Shown here in pieces: positions 1-8,192 of a DNA stretch of 40,619 bases. The position numbers and the translations under genes are program-made. How positions within the stretch are numbered: position 1 is the first letter of the stretch; each line of letters starts with the position of its first letter. The notes below the pieces were generated by a model. It saw nothing but the letters and a program-made list of their open reading frames with translations. It was not told the DNA's origin and did no database searches. This stretch comes from Alcanivorax sp. UBA4485 (lineage in GTDB: Bacteria; Pseudomonadota; Gammaproteobacteria; Pseudomonadales; Alcanivoracaceae): positions 1 to 40,619 of the forward strand of contig DGNT01000088.1 of the NCBI GenBank assembly GCA_002389055.1. The letters are read 5' to 3'.

Positions 1-47
1 ATTGCACCGCGTCTCCGATACGAAGCACCGAACACCTGAAAACCAAG

Positions 48-124
48 GCCTCTGGCATCCTGCCGGGTGGCTAAAGCCACCCTTTCGCGGGCGGGGCCCG
101 CTCCCACAAGGCCCGCTCCCATAG
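48..124. repeat. REP-like palindromic repeat, copy A (half element)
   Basis: The block contains TCCTGCCGGGTGGCTAAAG followed by CTTTCGCGGGC and GCCCGCTCCCACA. The same words occur at 11549-11697 and 16026-16182, where they form inverted pairs. Only one arm is recognisable here, plus an extra GCCCGCTCCC at 111-120. It lies just downstream of the acyl-CoA ligase stop. Bases 1-47 hold nothing I recognise. Confidence 0.7.
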
Positions 125-133
125 CCTGGAGGG

Positions 134-1810
134 TCAGGCGTCTTTCAGGAGCCGCCGCAGGACCTTGCCGGCACCGGTGGCGGGCAGGCTGTCGATGAAG
201 GCGATCTGGCGCGGGTATTTGTAGGCGGCCATGTGGTCCTTGGCCCAGTCGATCAGCGCTTGCTCGGTGACCTTGCCCTGGTGGTCCGGTTTGAGCACCA
301 CGAACAGTTTCACGGTTTCGCCGCGCTGGTCATCGGGCACACCGATGGCGGCGGACTGGGCGATGGCCGGGTGATCCAGCATCAGCGCTTCCACGTCTTC
401 CGGGAACACGCTGTAGCCGGAGCATTTGATCATCTCCTTGATGCGGCCGGTGAAGAACAGGTAGCCCTCTTCATCGAAGTAGCCCACGTCGCCGGTGTGC
501 ACGGCGCCGTCGCGCAGGGTTTCGGCGGTGGCTTCGTCGCGCTTCCAGTAGCCTTTGAACACCGCCGGGTTGCGCACCACGATTTCGCCGCTTTGGTTGG
601 CGGCGCACGGCTTGCCGGTTTCCACGTCGACGATGCGGATGTCATTGCCGGCCACCGGCAAACCGCAACTGCCCCACTTAATGCGCTCCTTGGGCATAAA
701 GGTGTCGGAGGTGTGGGTTTCGCTGAGGCCGTAGGCGGCTTCGTGCAGCTGGCAGCCGGTGAGCGCTTTCCACTGCTCGGCGAGTTTTTCCGTCACCGGG
801 ATGCCGAAGCTGGTGGCCGGGTTCAGTTCCAGCGAGCTCAGGTCGCGCTGCTCGACGCCGGGGTGATCGAGAATCGCCCGGTTCATCGGCGCGATGCTGT
901 ACCACATGTCGCAGCGGTATTTTTCGAACGCCTGGATCACGGTTTCCGGGTCGAAGCGCGCCAGGATCACCGCCGTGCGGCGGGCGTACACCGGCATATA
1001 AACGCCGAAGTTCATGCCGGCGATGTGGCACAGCGGCGCCACCGCCAGGCCGATGCCGTCGCGCTTGGACGGGTTGGCCTGGTAGGACGCGGCCATTTTG
1101 AACAGGCTGCTGCCGTAGCTGAGCATGGCGCCCTTGGGGCGGCCGGTGGTGCCGGAGGTAAACGTCATCAGGCCGACGCCGTTCCACAGGTCCGCTGCCG
1201 GGATCTCGGTCAGTGGCGCGGTGTCGGCCAGCACACCGCTCAGATCGAAGGTGTCGCCGCCCGGGTCCGGGGCGTCGGTGACCAGTTCCTTGGGCACCGG
1301 CAGCGTAGGCTGCTCCGGCAGGTAATCCTGGTAGGCGGTGGTGACCACGGTTTTGAGGTCCGGCACCTGGTCGCGTACGCCGGCGACAATCGGGTACAGC
1401 TCGCGGGCCACCACCATGGCGCACACTTCCGCGTTGCTCAGCTGGTAGGTCACTTCGGCGGCTTTGTACTGCGGGTTCACCGGCGTCACCATGGCGCCCA
1501 GGCACTGCACCGCGTAGTGGGCCATGATGTATTGCGGGCAGTTCTGCATGTACAGCGCCACCCGGTCGCCTTTGCCCACGCCGCGCTGTTGCAGAAACGC
1601 GGCCAGCCGGCGCACGCCGTCGGCCATTTGCGCCCAGGTCAGCTCGGTGCCGTAGAACACATAGGCGCGCTGGTCGGGCACCTTGTCGGCGTGATCGAAC
1701 AGGTATTCATGCAGCGGTTTCTCGCCGTCCAGATAGCGGACCGGATCGCCGGACCAGGCGGAGCCGGGCACCGGCACCGGGTTAAGACCGGCCACGGTTT
1801 GAGTGTTCAT
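134..1810 (-). CDS. AMP-forming acyl-CoA ligase (fatty-acid CoA ligase family)
   Basis: This 558-aa enzyme of the ANL superfamily should activate a carboxylic acid to its acyl-CoA with ATP in the cytoplasm. The P-loop TSGTTGRPKG is at residues 218-227. A YGLSET motif (A5) follows, then GDVGYFDEEGYLFFTGRIKEMIK (A7/A8 hinge, starting around residue 445) and the C-terminal catalytic lysine in GAGKVLRR (K549). Length is normal for the family. The ATG is preceded by AAGGAGA, which begins right at the stop codon of the permease gene upstream, so the ligase is the last gene of the transporter operon. The position suggests that its substrate is what the importer brings in. Chain-length preference cannot be read from sequence; medium/long-chain or aryl acids are possible. 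Confidence 0.93.
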   Translation of the reverse strand: MNTQTVAGLNPVPVPGSAWSGDPVRYLDGEKPLHEYLFDHADKVPDQRAYVFYGTELTWAQMADGVRRLAAFLQQRGVGKGDRVALYMQNCPQYIMAHYAVQCLGAMVTPVNPQYKAAEVTYQLSNAEVCAMVVARELYPIVAGVRDQVPDLKTVVTTAYQDYLPEQPTLPVPKELVTDAPDPGGDTFDLSGVLADTAPLTEIPAADLWNGVGLMTFTSGTTGRPKGAMLSYGSSLFKMAASYQANPSKRDGIGLAVAPLCHIAGMNFGVYMPVYARRTAVILARFDPETVIQAFEKYRCDMWYSIAPMNRAILDHPGVEQRDLSSLELNPATSFGIPVTEKLAEQWKALTGCQLHEAAYGLSETHTSDTFMPKERIKWGSCGLPVAGNDIRIVDVETGKPCAANQSGEIVVRNPAVFKGYWKRDEATAETLRDGAVHTGDVGYFDEEGYLFFTGRIKEMIKCSGYSVFPEDVEALMLDHPAIAQSAAIGVPDDQRGETVKLFVVLKPDHQGKVTEQALIDWAKDHMAAYKYPRQIAFIDSLPATGAGKVLRRLLKDA

Positions 1811-1821
1811 GAGAGTCTCCT

Positions 1822-2718
1822 TTAACTGTGACCCTTGATGGTCGGGTCGAGGGCGGCGCGCAGGGATTCGCCCAGGGCGTTGAAGGCCACCGCGGTGATC
1901 ATGATGATCAGCCCCGGGGCATACATTTGTTCGGGAACGATGGACATATACATGTAGCCGCGCGCGATCATCGCGCCCCAGCTCACGTCCGGGGGCTGCA
2001 CCCCCAGGCCGAGAAAACTCAGGCTGGCTTCGGCGAGCAGCGCCACCGCCAGCAGCAGGGTGCTTTGCACGATCACCGGCTGAATCGCATTGGGCAGTAC
2101 GTGGCGCAGCAACAGACGCAACGGCGAGGCGCCGAAGCAGCGCGCCGCGTCCACGTACAACTCCTGGCGCACCACCAGGGTCCGGGCACGGATCAGCCGC
2201 GCGATCTGCGGCGCGAACACCAGACCCACCGAGAACATCGCATTGGTCAGGCCGATGCCCATGGCGCCGGTCACCGCCACCGCCAGAATGATCGCCGGGA
2301 ACGACAGGAAGGTATCGATCACCCGGCTGATCAGGGTGTCGGTCCAGCCGCCCACGAAGCCGGCGATCAGACCCAGCGGCACACCGATCACCAGCGCCAC
2401 CGCCACCGCCAGCAGCGCCGCGTAGAGCGAGTTGGCGCCGCCGTGCATCAACCGGCTGAACACGTCCCGGCCCAGGTCGTCGGTGCCCAGCCAGTGTTCG
2501 GCGGAGGGGCCGTTAAGCATTTGGTCGAAGTTCTGCGCGGTGGGGTCGTGGGGCGCCAGCCAGGGCGCCAGCAGGGCGGCGCCCAGGATCACCACCAGCA
2601 CCACCAGGCTGAGGGCGGCGCGCGGGTCGCCGCGCAGCCAGTTCAGAACCCGGCGGCCCAGGCCGGGCTCGTCCCAGACCTGAGCACCGGCAACGTCGTT
2701 AACCGTGGAAGTATTCAT
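1822..2718 (-). CDS. ABC importer permease, DppC/OppC type
   Basis: Inner-membrane permease of a peptide/nickel/opine-class ABC importer, 298 aa. The N-terminal OppC-type segment (WLRGDPRAALSLVVLVVILGAA) is followed by the HWLGTDDLGRDVFSRLMHG motif typical of DppC proteins. Several transmembrane helices and the EAA loop (around AARCFGASPLRLLLRHVLPN) contact the ATPases. The reading frame is open to 3180, but I start at the ATG at 2718 because the homologous domain begins there and it overlaps the upstream dppB-type stop by 4 bases (ATGA), a usual sign of translational coupling. Substrate is unknown; this transporter class carries peptides, nickel chelates, sugars and opines. Confidence 0.93.
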   Translation of the reverse strand: MNTSTVNDVAGAQVWDEPGLGRRVLNWLRGDPRAALSLVVLVVILGAALLAPWLAPHDPTAQNFDQMLNGPSAEHWLGTDDLGRDVFSRLMHGGANSLYAALLAVAVALVIGVPLGLIAGFVGGWTDTLISRVIDTFLSFPAIILAVAVTGAMGIGLTNAMFSVGLVFAPQIARLIRARTLVVRQELYVDAARCFGASPLRLLLRHVLPNAIQPVIVQSTLLLAVALLAEASLSFLGLGVQPPDVSWGAMIARGYMYMSIVPEQMYAPGLIIMITAVAFNALGESLRAALDPTIKGHS

Positions 2719-3689
2719 GCTTCGCTGATCCTCGGGTCGAGAACGGTGCACGCCAGATCGGTGAACAGATTGACCAGAATCACCGTGACCACCATCGCCA
2801 GCACGGCGCCCTGAACCACCGGGAAGTCGCCCTGCAGGACGGCGTTGACGATCGAGCTGCCAATACCCGGGATCGCGAACACCGCCTCCACCACCACGGT
2901 GGCGGCGAGAATTTTGTTGAACAGCAGGCCCACCACGGTGAGCAGGTTGACGCTCACGTTTTTCAGGCCGTGCTTCCAGAGAATGCGCGCCGGGCTCAGG
3001 CCCTTGGCGTGCAGAGTGCGCACATGCTGGGAGGACTGGATTTCCACCAGTGAGCTGCGCAATTGGCGGGCGATTTCGGCGATGCCGTTGGTGCACAACG
3101 CCAGAGCCGGCAGGGTGGCGTACCAGAGCGCGGCGGAAAAATCCTCGCGTGGCGAGACGAAGCCGGTGGCCGGAAACCATTTAAAGGTGAGCGCCAGATA
3201 CAGCACCAGAATCATGCCGAACCAGAAGTTGGGCACCGCCACGCCCAGCGAAGCGGCGCCCATGATGCCGCTGTCCAGCGGCGAGCCGGAACGGGTGGCG
3301 GCGAGGATGCCCAGCGGCACCCCCACCAGCACCGACAGCAACACCGCGTAGAAGGCGATCAGCAGCGTATTGGGAAAGGTGCGCGCGATGGTCTGCGCCA
3401 CCGGTTCACCGGACAGCAACGAGGCGCCCAGGTCACCCTGGGCGGCCCGCCACAGCCAGTCGCCGTATTGCGCCAGGAACGGCTGATTCAGCCCGTAGGC
3501 CTCGCGGATCTGCGCGATCCGTTCCGCCGAAGCGTTTTCCCCGGCCAGCGTTACCGCCACGTCGCCGGGAATCAGCTGCATCAGGCTGAACACAATAAAG
3601 GTGGCCAGCACCAGAATCGGCAGTGCCTGCAGCAAGCGCGACACCACCATTTTCTGTTTGACCCGGTTTGCTTTCACAGCAGTCGTCAT
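2715..3689 (-). CDS. ABC importer permease, DppB/OppB type
   Basis: A 324-aa inner-membrane permease that should pair with the DppC-type protein encoded next. It has the family's N-terminal helix (LLQALPILVLATFIVFSLMQLIPGD), a periplasmic stretch with YGLNQPFLAQYGDWL, and the EAA loop around HAKGLSPARILWKHGLKN. The C-terminus ends in the usual DPRISEA. The start has a good Shine-Dalgarno (GGAGAAG), and 31 bases separate it from the binding-protein gene upstream. No residue identifies the transported compound. Confidence 0.93.
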   Translation of the reverse strand: MTTAVKANRVKQKMVVSRLLQALPILVLATFIVFSLMQLIPGDVAVTLAGENASAERIAQIREAYGLNQPFLAQYGDWLWRAAQGDLGASLLSGEPVAQTIARTFPNTLLIAFYAVLLSVLVGVPLGILAATRSGSPLDSGIMGAASLGVAVPNFWFGMILVLYLALTFKWFPATGFVSPREDFSAALWYATLPALALCTNGIAEIARQLRSSLVEIQSSQHVRTLHAKGLSPARILWKHGLKNVSVNLLTVVGLLFNKILAATVVVEAVFAIPGIGSSIVNAVLQGDFPVVQGAVLAMVVTVILVNLFTDLACTVLDPRISEA

Positions 3690-3720
3690 AGCGTACTTCT
3701 CCGCCGCCGGCGCGGCCCGC

Positions 3721-5316
3721 TCAGCCTTTCAGTGAGACACCGTTGAACTTGGGTTTGCCGAGCAGGTTATTGCGGTAGCCGCGCACCTTGTCGGTGCTCG
3801 CCACGATGCTCTGACGGAACGCCAGCGGCGCCACCAGGGCGTTCTCCATCACCAGCCGCTGCACCTTGGCCAGGGCGGCCTTGCGCTGCTCGATGTCGTC
3901 GCTGCTGCGCGAGGCCAGCAGGGCCTCGTTAAAGCCTTCCGGCGGCGCCACGCTGCCGGCATTGAAGTAGGCGTCCTCGGTGTACATCAGTGAATAGCTG
4001 AGGCTCGGGTCCGGCCGCCCGGTCCAGGCGGAGAGCAGCATGTCGCCGGTTTTTTCCTGGCCGAAGTAGGCCGCCGACATATCGGCGATGGTGCCGGTGC
4101 GGAAGCGGCCACGGATGCCGGCCTTGGCGAACTGCGCCAGCAGCACCTCTTGCATCTGCACCGAGGACTGATCGTTGTAGCCGCGCAGGTCCAGTTCGAT
4201 GCCGTCCGGGTAACCGGCCTCGGCGAGCAGCGCCTTGGCTTTCTCCGGGTCATGGGGGTAGAGGCCGGCGGTCTGCTTGTCGAACGCCCAGTGGGATTCG
4301 GGCAGGTTCATGTAAGCCGGCTCGCCGGCGCCGGCCATGGTGGCGCGAATAAAGGCGTCCCGGTCGATGGCGTGGTTGATCGCCTGACGCACGCGCACGT
4401 CGTCCATGGGCTTGCGCGACATGTTCATGTACAGCTGATAGACGTAAATGGTGGACGAGACCGAGCCGCTCAGGGTCGGCATTTTTTCCACCAGCGGTTT
4501 TTGCCGGCCGTCCAGGTGATAGGCCAGATCCGCCTGGCCGGACATGACGGCCCGCAGCCGGGTGGCGCTGTCGGTAATCACCTTGAATTCGATGCCGCCC
4601 AGGTCGGGGCGCTGGTCGCCGTGGTAGTCGTCGAAGCGGCTCATCGCCACTTCGCTGCCGTCGGCCCAGTTACCGAAGCGCATGAAGCCCGTGCCCACCG
4701 GATTGCGGTCCACGCGGCCGCCGTGTTTTTCCAGCGCGGCGGGGGACACCATCATGCCGGCGCGGTCGGAAAGAATCAGCGGCAGGGCGGTGTCCGGGTT
4801 CTTGAGCGTCAGCGTCACTTCGTGCTCGCCGGTGACCGCCACGCTGTCCACCGACGCCAGGTCGGCGCGGATATTGGAAAACTCGGCGCCACGGTTGCGG
4901 TCCAGGTTGGTCTTCACCGCCTCGGCGTTGAGCGCGCTGCCATCGTGGAAGCGCATGCCTTGTTTGAGGGTCAGCACCAGGGTGGTCGGGTCGGTGAATT
5001 CCCAGCGTTCGGCCAGGCCAGGCTGCGCTTTCAGTGATTCAAAATCCCAGGCCACCAGGGTGTCGTAGAGCGGGTACAGGAACACATGGTCGGAGCCGGA
5101 GCCGCCGGTGGCCGGGTCCAGGCTGGACGGGTTGGCGTTGGCGCCCACCCGCAACAGGCCGGCTTTGCCGCCGCTCCGCGCCCAGGCGTTGGTCGGGCCG
5201 AGCAGGGTGCCCGCGGCCAGAGCGCCGGACAGGTAGCCCATGAAGGCGCGGCGGGAAACGCCGTGGCCGTCGACGGTGAGGTCCTGTTGATGATCGCTTT
5301 GCTGTTTTTTCTTCAT
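3721..5316 (-). CDS. ABC transporter solute-binding protein (SBP_bac_5 family), Tat signal
   Basis: A 531-aa periplasmic binding protein of the DppA/OppA family. The start at 5316 has GGAGAG upstream and gives a twin-arginine leader: SRRAFM at residues 21-26, a hydrophobic stretch and a likely cleavage after AWA near residue 46. Tat export suggests that the protein folds before export; this is seen in some members of the family. Typical motifs follow: LDPATGGSGSDHVFLYPLYDTLV, LAERWEFTDPTTLVLTLKQGMRFHDG, and VRQAINHAIDRDAF. It sits between the DppF-type ATPase and the permeases with short gaps (29 and 31 bases). The frame is open to 5427, but the longer version would put 37 unrelated residues before the signal. 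Confidence 0.93.
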   Translation of the reverse strand: MKKKQQSDHQQDLTVDGHGVSRRAFMGYLSGALAAGTLLGPTNAWARSGGKAGLLRVGANANPSSLDPATGGSGSDHVFLYPLYDTLVAWDFESLKAQPGLAERWEFTDPTTLVLTLKQGMRFHDGSALNAEAVKTNLDRNRGAEFSNIRADLASVDSVAVTGEHEVTLTLKNPDTALPLILSDRAGMMVSPAALEKHGGRVDRNPVGTGFMRFGNWADGSEVAMSRFDDYHGDQRPDLGGIEFKVITDSATRLRAVMSGQADLAYHLDGRQKPLVEKMPTLSGSVSSTIYVYQLYMNMSRKPMDDVRVRQAINHAIDRDAFIRATMAGAGEPAYMNLPESHWAFDKQTAGLYPHDPEKAKALLAEAGYPDGIELDLRGYNDQSSVQMQEVLLAQFAKAGIRGRFRTGTIADMSAAYFGQEKTGDMLLSAWTGRPDPSLSYSLMYTEDAYFNAGSVAPPEGFNEALLASRSSDDIEQRKAALAKVQRLVMENALVAPLAFRQSIVASTDKVRGYRNNLLGKPKFNGVSLKG

Positions 5317-5345
5317 CGTGCTCTCCACAAATTTTCTTGTTTTGT

Positions 5346-6341
5346 TCAAAGATTCGATTCGGCGAAATGGCACGCGACCCAATGCTCCGGCCGCAGTTCC
5401 CGCCACTCGGGCACCCGCTCCGCGCACAGCGCTTCGGCTTTCGGGCAGCGGGTGCGGAACGGGCAGCCGGACGGCGGATTCAGCGGGCTGGGGATCTCCC
5501 CTTCCAGACGAATGCGGCGGCGGCTGTCGCGCAGGTCGCCGGGCAGTGGCAGGGGTTCGGCGGAAAGCAGGGCCTGGGTATAGGGGTGCAGCGGCTGGTC
5601 GCTGATCGCGTCCGCCGGTCCCTGCTCCATCAACCGGCCCAGATACAGCACGCCGATGCGGTCGCTGACGTGGGACACCACGGAAATATCGTGGGTGATG
5701 AACGCATAGGTAATGCCGAACTCTTTTTGAAGGTCGGCGAACAGATTGAGAATCGAGCCCCGGATCGACACGTCCAGGGCCGCCACCACCTCGTCGCAGA
5801 CGATGAACTTGGGGCGCAGGGTCAGCGTGCGGGCGATATTGACCCGCTGCTTCTGGCCGCCGGACAGCTCGTGCGGATAGCGTTTGCCGATCGCCGCCGG
5901 CAACCCGACCCGTTCCAGGGCGTCGGCGGCGGTTTGCCGGCGGCTTTGCCGGTCGCCTTCGCCGATAATGTCGAGCGGCTCGATCACCGATTGCAGAATG
6001 GTCATGCGCGGGTTCAGGGCCGCGTGCGGGTCCTGAAAAATAATCTGGTGATCGCGGCGCAGCCGTTTGCGTTCCGCCCGCGACAGGGTGCGCAGGTTGT
6101 GTTCGCCGTAACGGATGTCACCGGCGCTGGGTTTCAGCAGGCCGGCCAGGGCGCGCCCCAGGGTGGTTTTGCCGGAGCCGGATTCGCCGATGATGCCGAA
6201 GGTCTCGCCGGGCTGGATGGCGAAGCTGACGCCGTCCACCGCTTTCACGGTGCCCGCCTTGGTGGCGAAGTGGATGCTCAACTGATGCGCGGACACGCTG
6301 GCGGCGGCGCTGTCCGGGCGCGGGGTGAGAGGGGCGTTCAT
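5346..6341 (-). CDS. ABC importer ATPase, DppF/OppF type
   Basis: A 331-aa cytoplasmic ATPase that energises the importer. Walker A is GESGSGKT (residues 52-59), the ABC signature is LSGGQKQRV, and Walker B reads CDEVVAALD. The C-terminal oligopeptide/dipeptide-transporter segment is present (HPYTQALLSAEPLP and a cysteine cluster CPFRTRCPKAEALC), which in this family can bind an Fe-S cluster. The start ATG overlaps the stop of the DppD-type gene by 4 bases. The open frame upstream to 6563 only overlaps that gene and is not used. Confidence 0.94.
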   Translation of the reverse strand: MNAPLTPRPDSAAASVSAHQLSIHFATKAGTVKAVDGVSFAIQPGETFGIIGESGSGKTTLGRALAGLLKPSAGDIRYGEHNLRTLSRAERKRLRRDHQIIFQDPHAALNPRMTILQSVIEPLDIIGEGDRQSRRQTAADALERVGLPAAIGKRYPHELSGGQKQRVNIARTLTLRPKFIVCDEVVAALDVSIRGSILNLFADLQKEFGITYAFITHDISVVSHVSDRIGVLYLGRLMEQGPADAISDQPLHPYTQALLSAEPLPLPGDLRDSRRRIRLEGEIPSPLNPPSGCPFRTRCPKAEALCAERVPEWRELRPEHWVACHFAESNL

Positions 6342-7363
6342 GGGTTCACGGCTCCCGGCAAAGTCAGTTCGGCGCTGCGCCAGCAGCGCGCCAGGCGGTC
6401 GTCGGTGAGCGGCTGCAAGGGTTGGGGCTGTTCGCAGCCGTCGGTGGCGTGCGGGCAGCGCGCCTGAAAGCGGCAGCCCCGTGGCATCTGGTCCGGGGCC
6501 GGCACGCGCCCGGCGATTGACGGCAGCCGCTGGCCGCGCTCGCTGAGACCGGGCAGCGAGCACAGTAGCCCGGAGGAATAGGGGTGGCGCGGGCGGTACA
6601 ACACCGAATCCACCGGTGCGCTCTCCACCACCTCGCCGGCGTACATGGTCAGCAACCGCGAACAGGTCTCCGCCACCACGCCCAGGTCGTGGGTGATGAA
6701 CAACAACGCGGTGCCGGTGCTGTCGCTGATCTCGCAGAGCAGGTCGATGATTTGCGCCTGCACGGTCACGTCCAGGGCGGTGGTGGGTTCGTCGGCGATC
6801 ACCAGCTTGGGCCGGCAGATCAGCGCCATGGCGATCATCACCCGCTGCCGCATGCCGCCGGAAAACTGGTAGGGGTAATCGTTGATGCGTTGTGCCGGTG
6901 ACGGAATGCCCACTTCGGCAAGCGCCTCGATGGCGCGCTCGCGGGCCTCCTTGCGGCTCACTTTGCGGTGGCTGCGCAGGGTTTCGGTAAGCTGCTCGCC
7001 GATGGTGAAGACCGGGTCCAGGGCGCTCATCGGTTCCTGGAAGATCATGCTGATCTCGCTGCCGCGCAAGCGCCGCATACGGCTCGCCGGCAGGGTGCTC
7101 AGATCCTCACCCTGGAAGCGGATCGCGCCGCGCACCCGGGCGGTGGCGCTCGGCAGCAGGCCCAGCAGCGCCAGCCCGGTGACGGTCTTGCCGCAGCCGC
7201 TCTCGCCGACCACGCCGACCCGCTCGCCGGGCGCCACGGTAAAAGACACGTCCCGGGTAATGGCGGTTTCGCCGCCCGGGTGAGCGAACGAAATGCTCAG
7301 GTTCTCCACCGACAACAGCGGTGCGTCCTGAGCCTGTCGTGCCCATTCGGTGTGTTGCGCCAT
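6338..7363 (-). CDS. ABC importer ATPase, DppD/OppD type
   Basis: A 341-aa ATPase, partner of the DppF-type subunit. Walker A is GESGCGKT (residues 53-60), the signature is FSGGMRQRV, and Walker B is LVIADEPTTALD. The C-terminal cysteine-rich tail (GCRFQARCPHATDGC) matches the transporter family. The start at 7363 has GGAGAGAG upstream; the frame extends to 7519, but that extra part has no similarity to the family. It is the first transporter gene after the TetR gene, 53 bases away. Confidence 0.94.
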   Translation of the reverse strand: MAQHTEWARQAQDAPLLSVENLSISFAHPGGETAITRDVSFTVAPGERVGVVGESGCGKTVTGLALLGLLPSATARVRGAIRFQGEDLSTLPASRMRRLRGSEISMIFQEPMSALDPVFTIGEQLTETLRSHRKVSRKEARERAIEALAEVGIPSPAQRINDYPYQFSGGMRQRVMIAMALICRPKLVIADEPTTALDVTVQAQIIDLLCEISDSTGTALLFITHDLGVVAETCSRLLTMYAGEVVESAPVDSVLYRPRHPYSSGLLCSLPGLSERGQRLPSIAGRVPAPDQMPRGCRFQARCPHATDGCEQPQPLQPLTDDRLARCWRSAELTLPGAVNP

Positions 7364-7386
7364 GACTCTCTCCGGCACATCCACGG

Positions 7387-7404
7387 TCGGCCGCGCGCGG
7401 CCGA
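7387..7404. other. Perfect 18-bp palindrome in the TetR-transporter gap
   Basis: TCGGCCGCGCGCGGCCGA is a perfect inverted repeat in the 53-base gap between the TetR stop and the DppD-type start. In the leftward transcript it would form a strong GC hairpin. It has no run of T after it, so it is not a standard terminator. It might lower read-through or protect the downstream mRNA. Confidence 0.4.
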
Positions 7405-7416
7405 AGGGGAGTGTTG

Positions 7417-8049
7417 TTATGTTCCATAGGCGGCGGCGATGGTGTCGGTGACCGCCTTGTAATGGTCCAGCAGTTTGTTCAGGCCACTGTGCTGCGTGAG
7501 CAACGAGCCGAAATACCAAAGTGGGGTGATCAGCATCACCACCTGGCGCACCGGCGTGTCCGGGCGCAGTTCGCCGGCGCCGATCGCCAGGGTGACCGCG
7601 TGGGCCACGTAGTCCTCGAAATGGCGGGACATTTCGGAAATGCCCGCCTGAATGCCCGGCGACAGCAGATGGTTCTCGAACCGGGCCCGCGCCGACAGAC
7701 TCCAGGGATTACGGCCCCGGGTATCTTTGTTGAACTCGTAGAAGCGGCGCTCGCAGTCCTTGGCGGTAAGCATGATGCGCTCATCCAGGGTCAGGCCGGG
7801 CTTGGCCCACACTTCCTTGAACTGTTCTTCCAGGCTGTCGAAGGTCTCCTGGAAGACCGCATCAATCAGCGCGTTCTTGTTACCGAAGTGGTAATGCAGA
7901 TTGGCCCGCGTGGTGTTCACCACCTCGGCGATATCGCCGTAGCTGACGTCGGCCAGGCCACGCTGAATAAACAAATCGCGGGCCGCTTTCTTGATCTGCG
8001 CCTTCATCGGCGGCTGGCCCAATTGCGATTTTTTCTCCGGTCTGGCCAA
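7417..8049 (-). CDS. TetR-family transcriptional regulator
   Basis: A 210-aa one-domain regulator with the N-terminal TetR helix-turn-helix (IKKAARDLFIQRGLADVSYGDIAEVV, recognition part NTTRANLHYHFGNKNALIDAV) and a variable ligand-binding C-terminus. I accept the TTG start at 8049: AGGAGG sits 8 bases upstream, whereas the first ATG in frame (8007) has no ribosome binding site and would trim the first helix. The gene heads the transporter/ligase operon and is divergent from the acyl-CoA carboxylase gene. The expected role is repression of both units, relieved by a substrate or its CoA ester. The ligand is inferred only from context. Confidence 0.9.
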   Translation of the reverse strand: MARPEKKSQLGQPPMKAQIKKAARDLFIQRGLADVSYGDIAEVVNTTRANLHYHFGNKNALIDAVFQETFDSLEEQFKEVWAKPGLTLDERIMLTAKDCERRFYEFNKDTRGRNPWSLSARARFENHLLSPGIQAGISEMSRHFEDYVAHAVTLAIGAGELRPDTPVRQVVMLITPLWYFGSLLTQHSGLNKLLDHYKAVTDTIAAAYGT

Positions 8050-8057
8050 GCGCCGCG

Positions 8058-8063
8058 CCTCCT
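8058..8063 (-). promoter_or_regulatory. Ribosome binding site deciding a TTG start
   Basis: AGGAGG on the minus strand lies 8 bases before the TTG at 8049. This is the strongest reason to start the TetR gene at TTG rather than at the next ATG. Confidence 0.7.
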
Positions 8064-8118
8064 GTGCCGTGTTCGTATGAATAGTGTTCTAATTAATCTG
8101 CAAGTAAATAAAACTGGT

Positions 8119-8134
8119 GTCAATACTAATTGAC
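8119..8134. promoter_or_regulatory. Probable TetR operator, 16-bp inverted repeat
   Basis: GTCAATACTAATTGAC has perfect 6-base arms around 4 bases. It lies in the 143-bp gap between the divergent TetR and carboxylase genes. The left arm contains a perfect minus-strand -35 (TTGACA, 8123-8118), and the right arm overlaps a plus-strand -35 (TTGACG, 8130-8135). A dimeric repressor here would block both promoters. The minus-strand -10 is poor (CAGATT at 8100-8095, spacer 17). The assignment to this TetR is inference from position. Confidence 0.6.
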
Positions 8135-8159
8135 GTGTAAGTCAGTATTTGGCTATCTT
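8130..8159 (+). promoter_or_regulatory. Sigma-70-type promoter of the acyl-CoA carboxylase gene
   Basis: TTGACG (8130-8135), an 18-base spacer and TATCTT (8154-8159) lie upstream of the ATG at 8193, giving a leader of about 27 bases. The -35 lies inside the inverted repeat at 8119-8134. Confidence 0.55.
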
Positions 8160-8192
8160 GCCCCCTAACCAGAACCAGACGGATCCTGCTTC

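Noticed and set aside
233..1825. 530-aa open frame on the plus strand opposite the acyl-CoA ligase
   Set aside because: Rich in His/Arg/Gly/Val as expected from antisense GC-rich codons; no domain; the opposite strand has a clear enzyme.
2719..3180. Extended 452-aa version of the DppC-type permease
   Set aside because: The extra 154 residues overlap the DppB-type gene in another frame and have no membrane-protein character.
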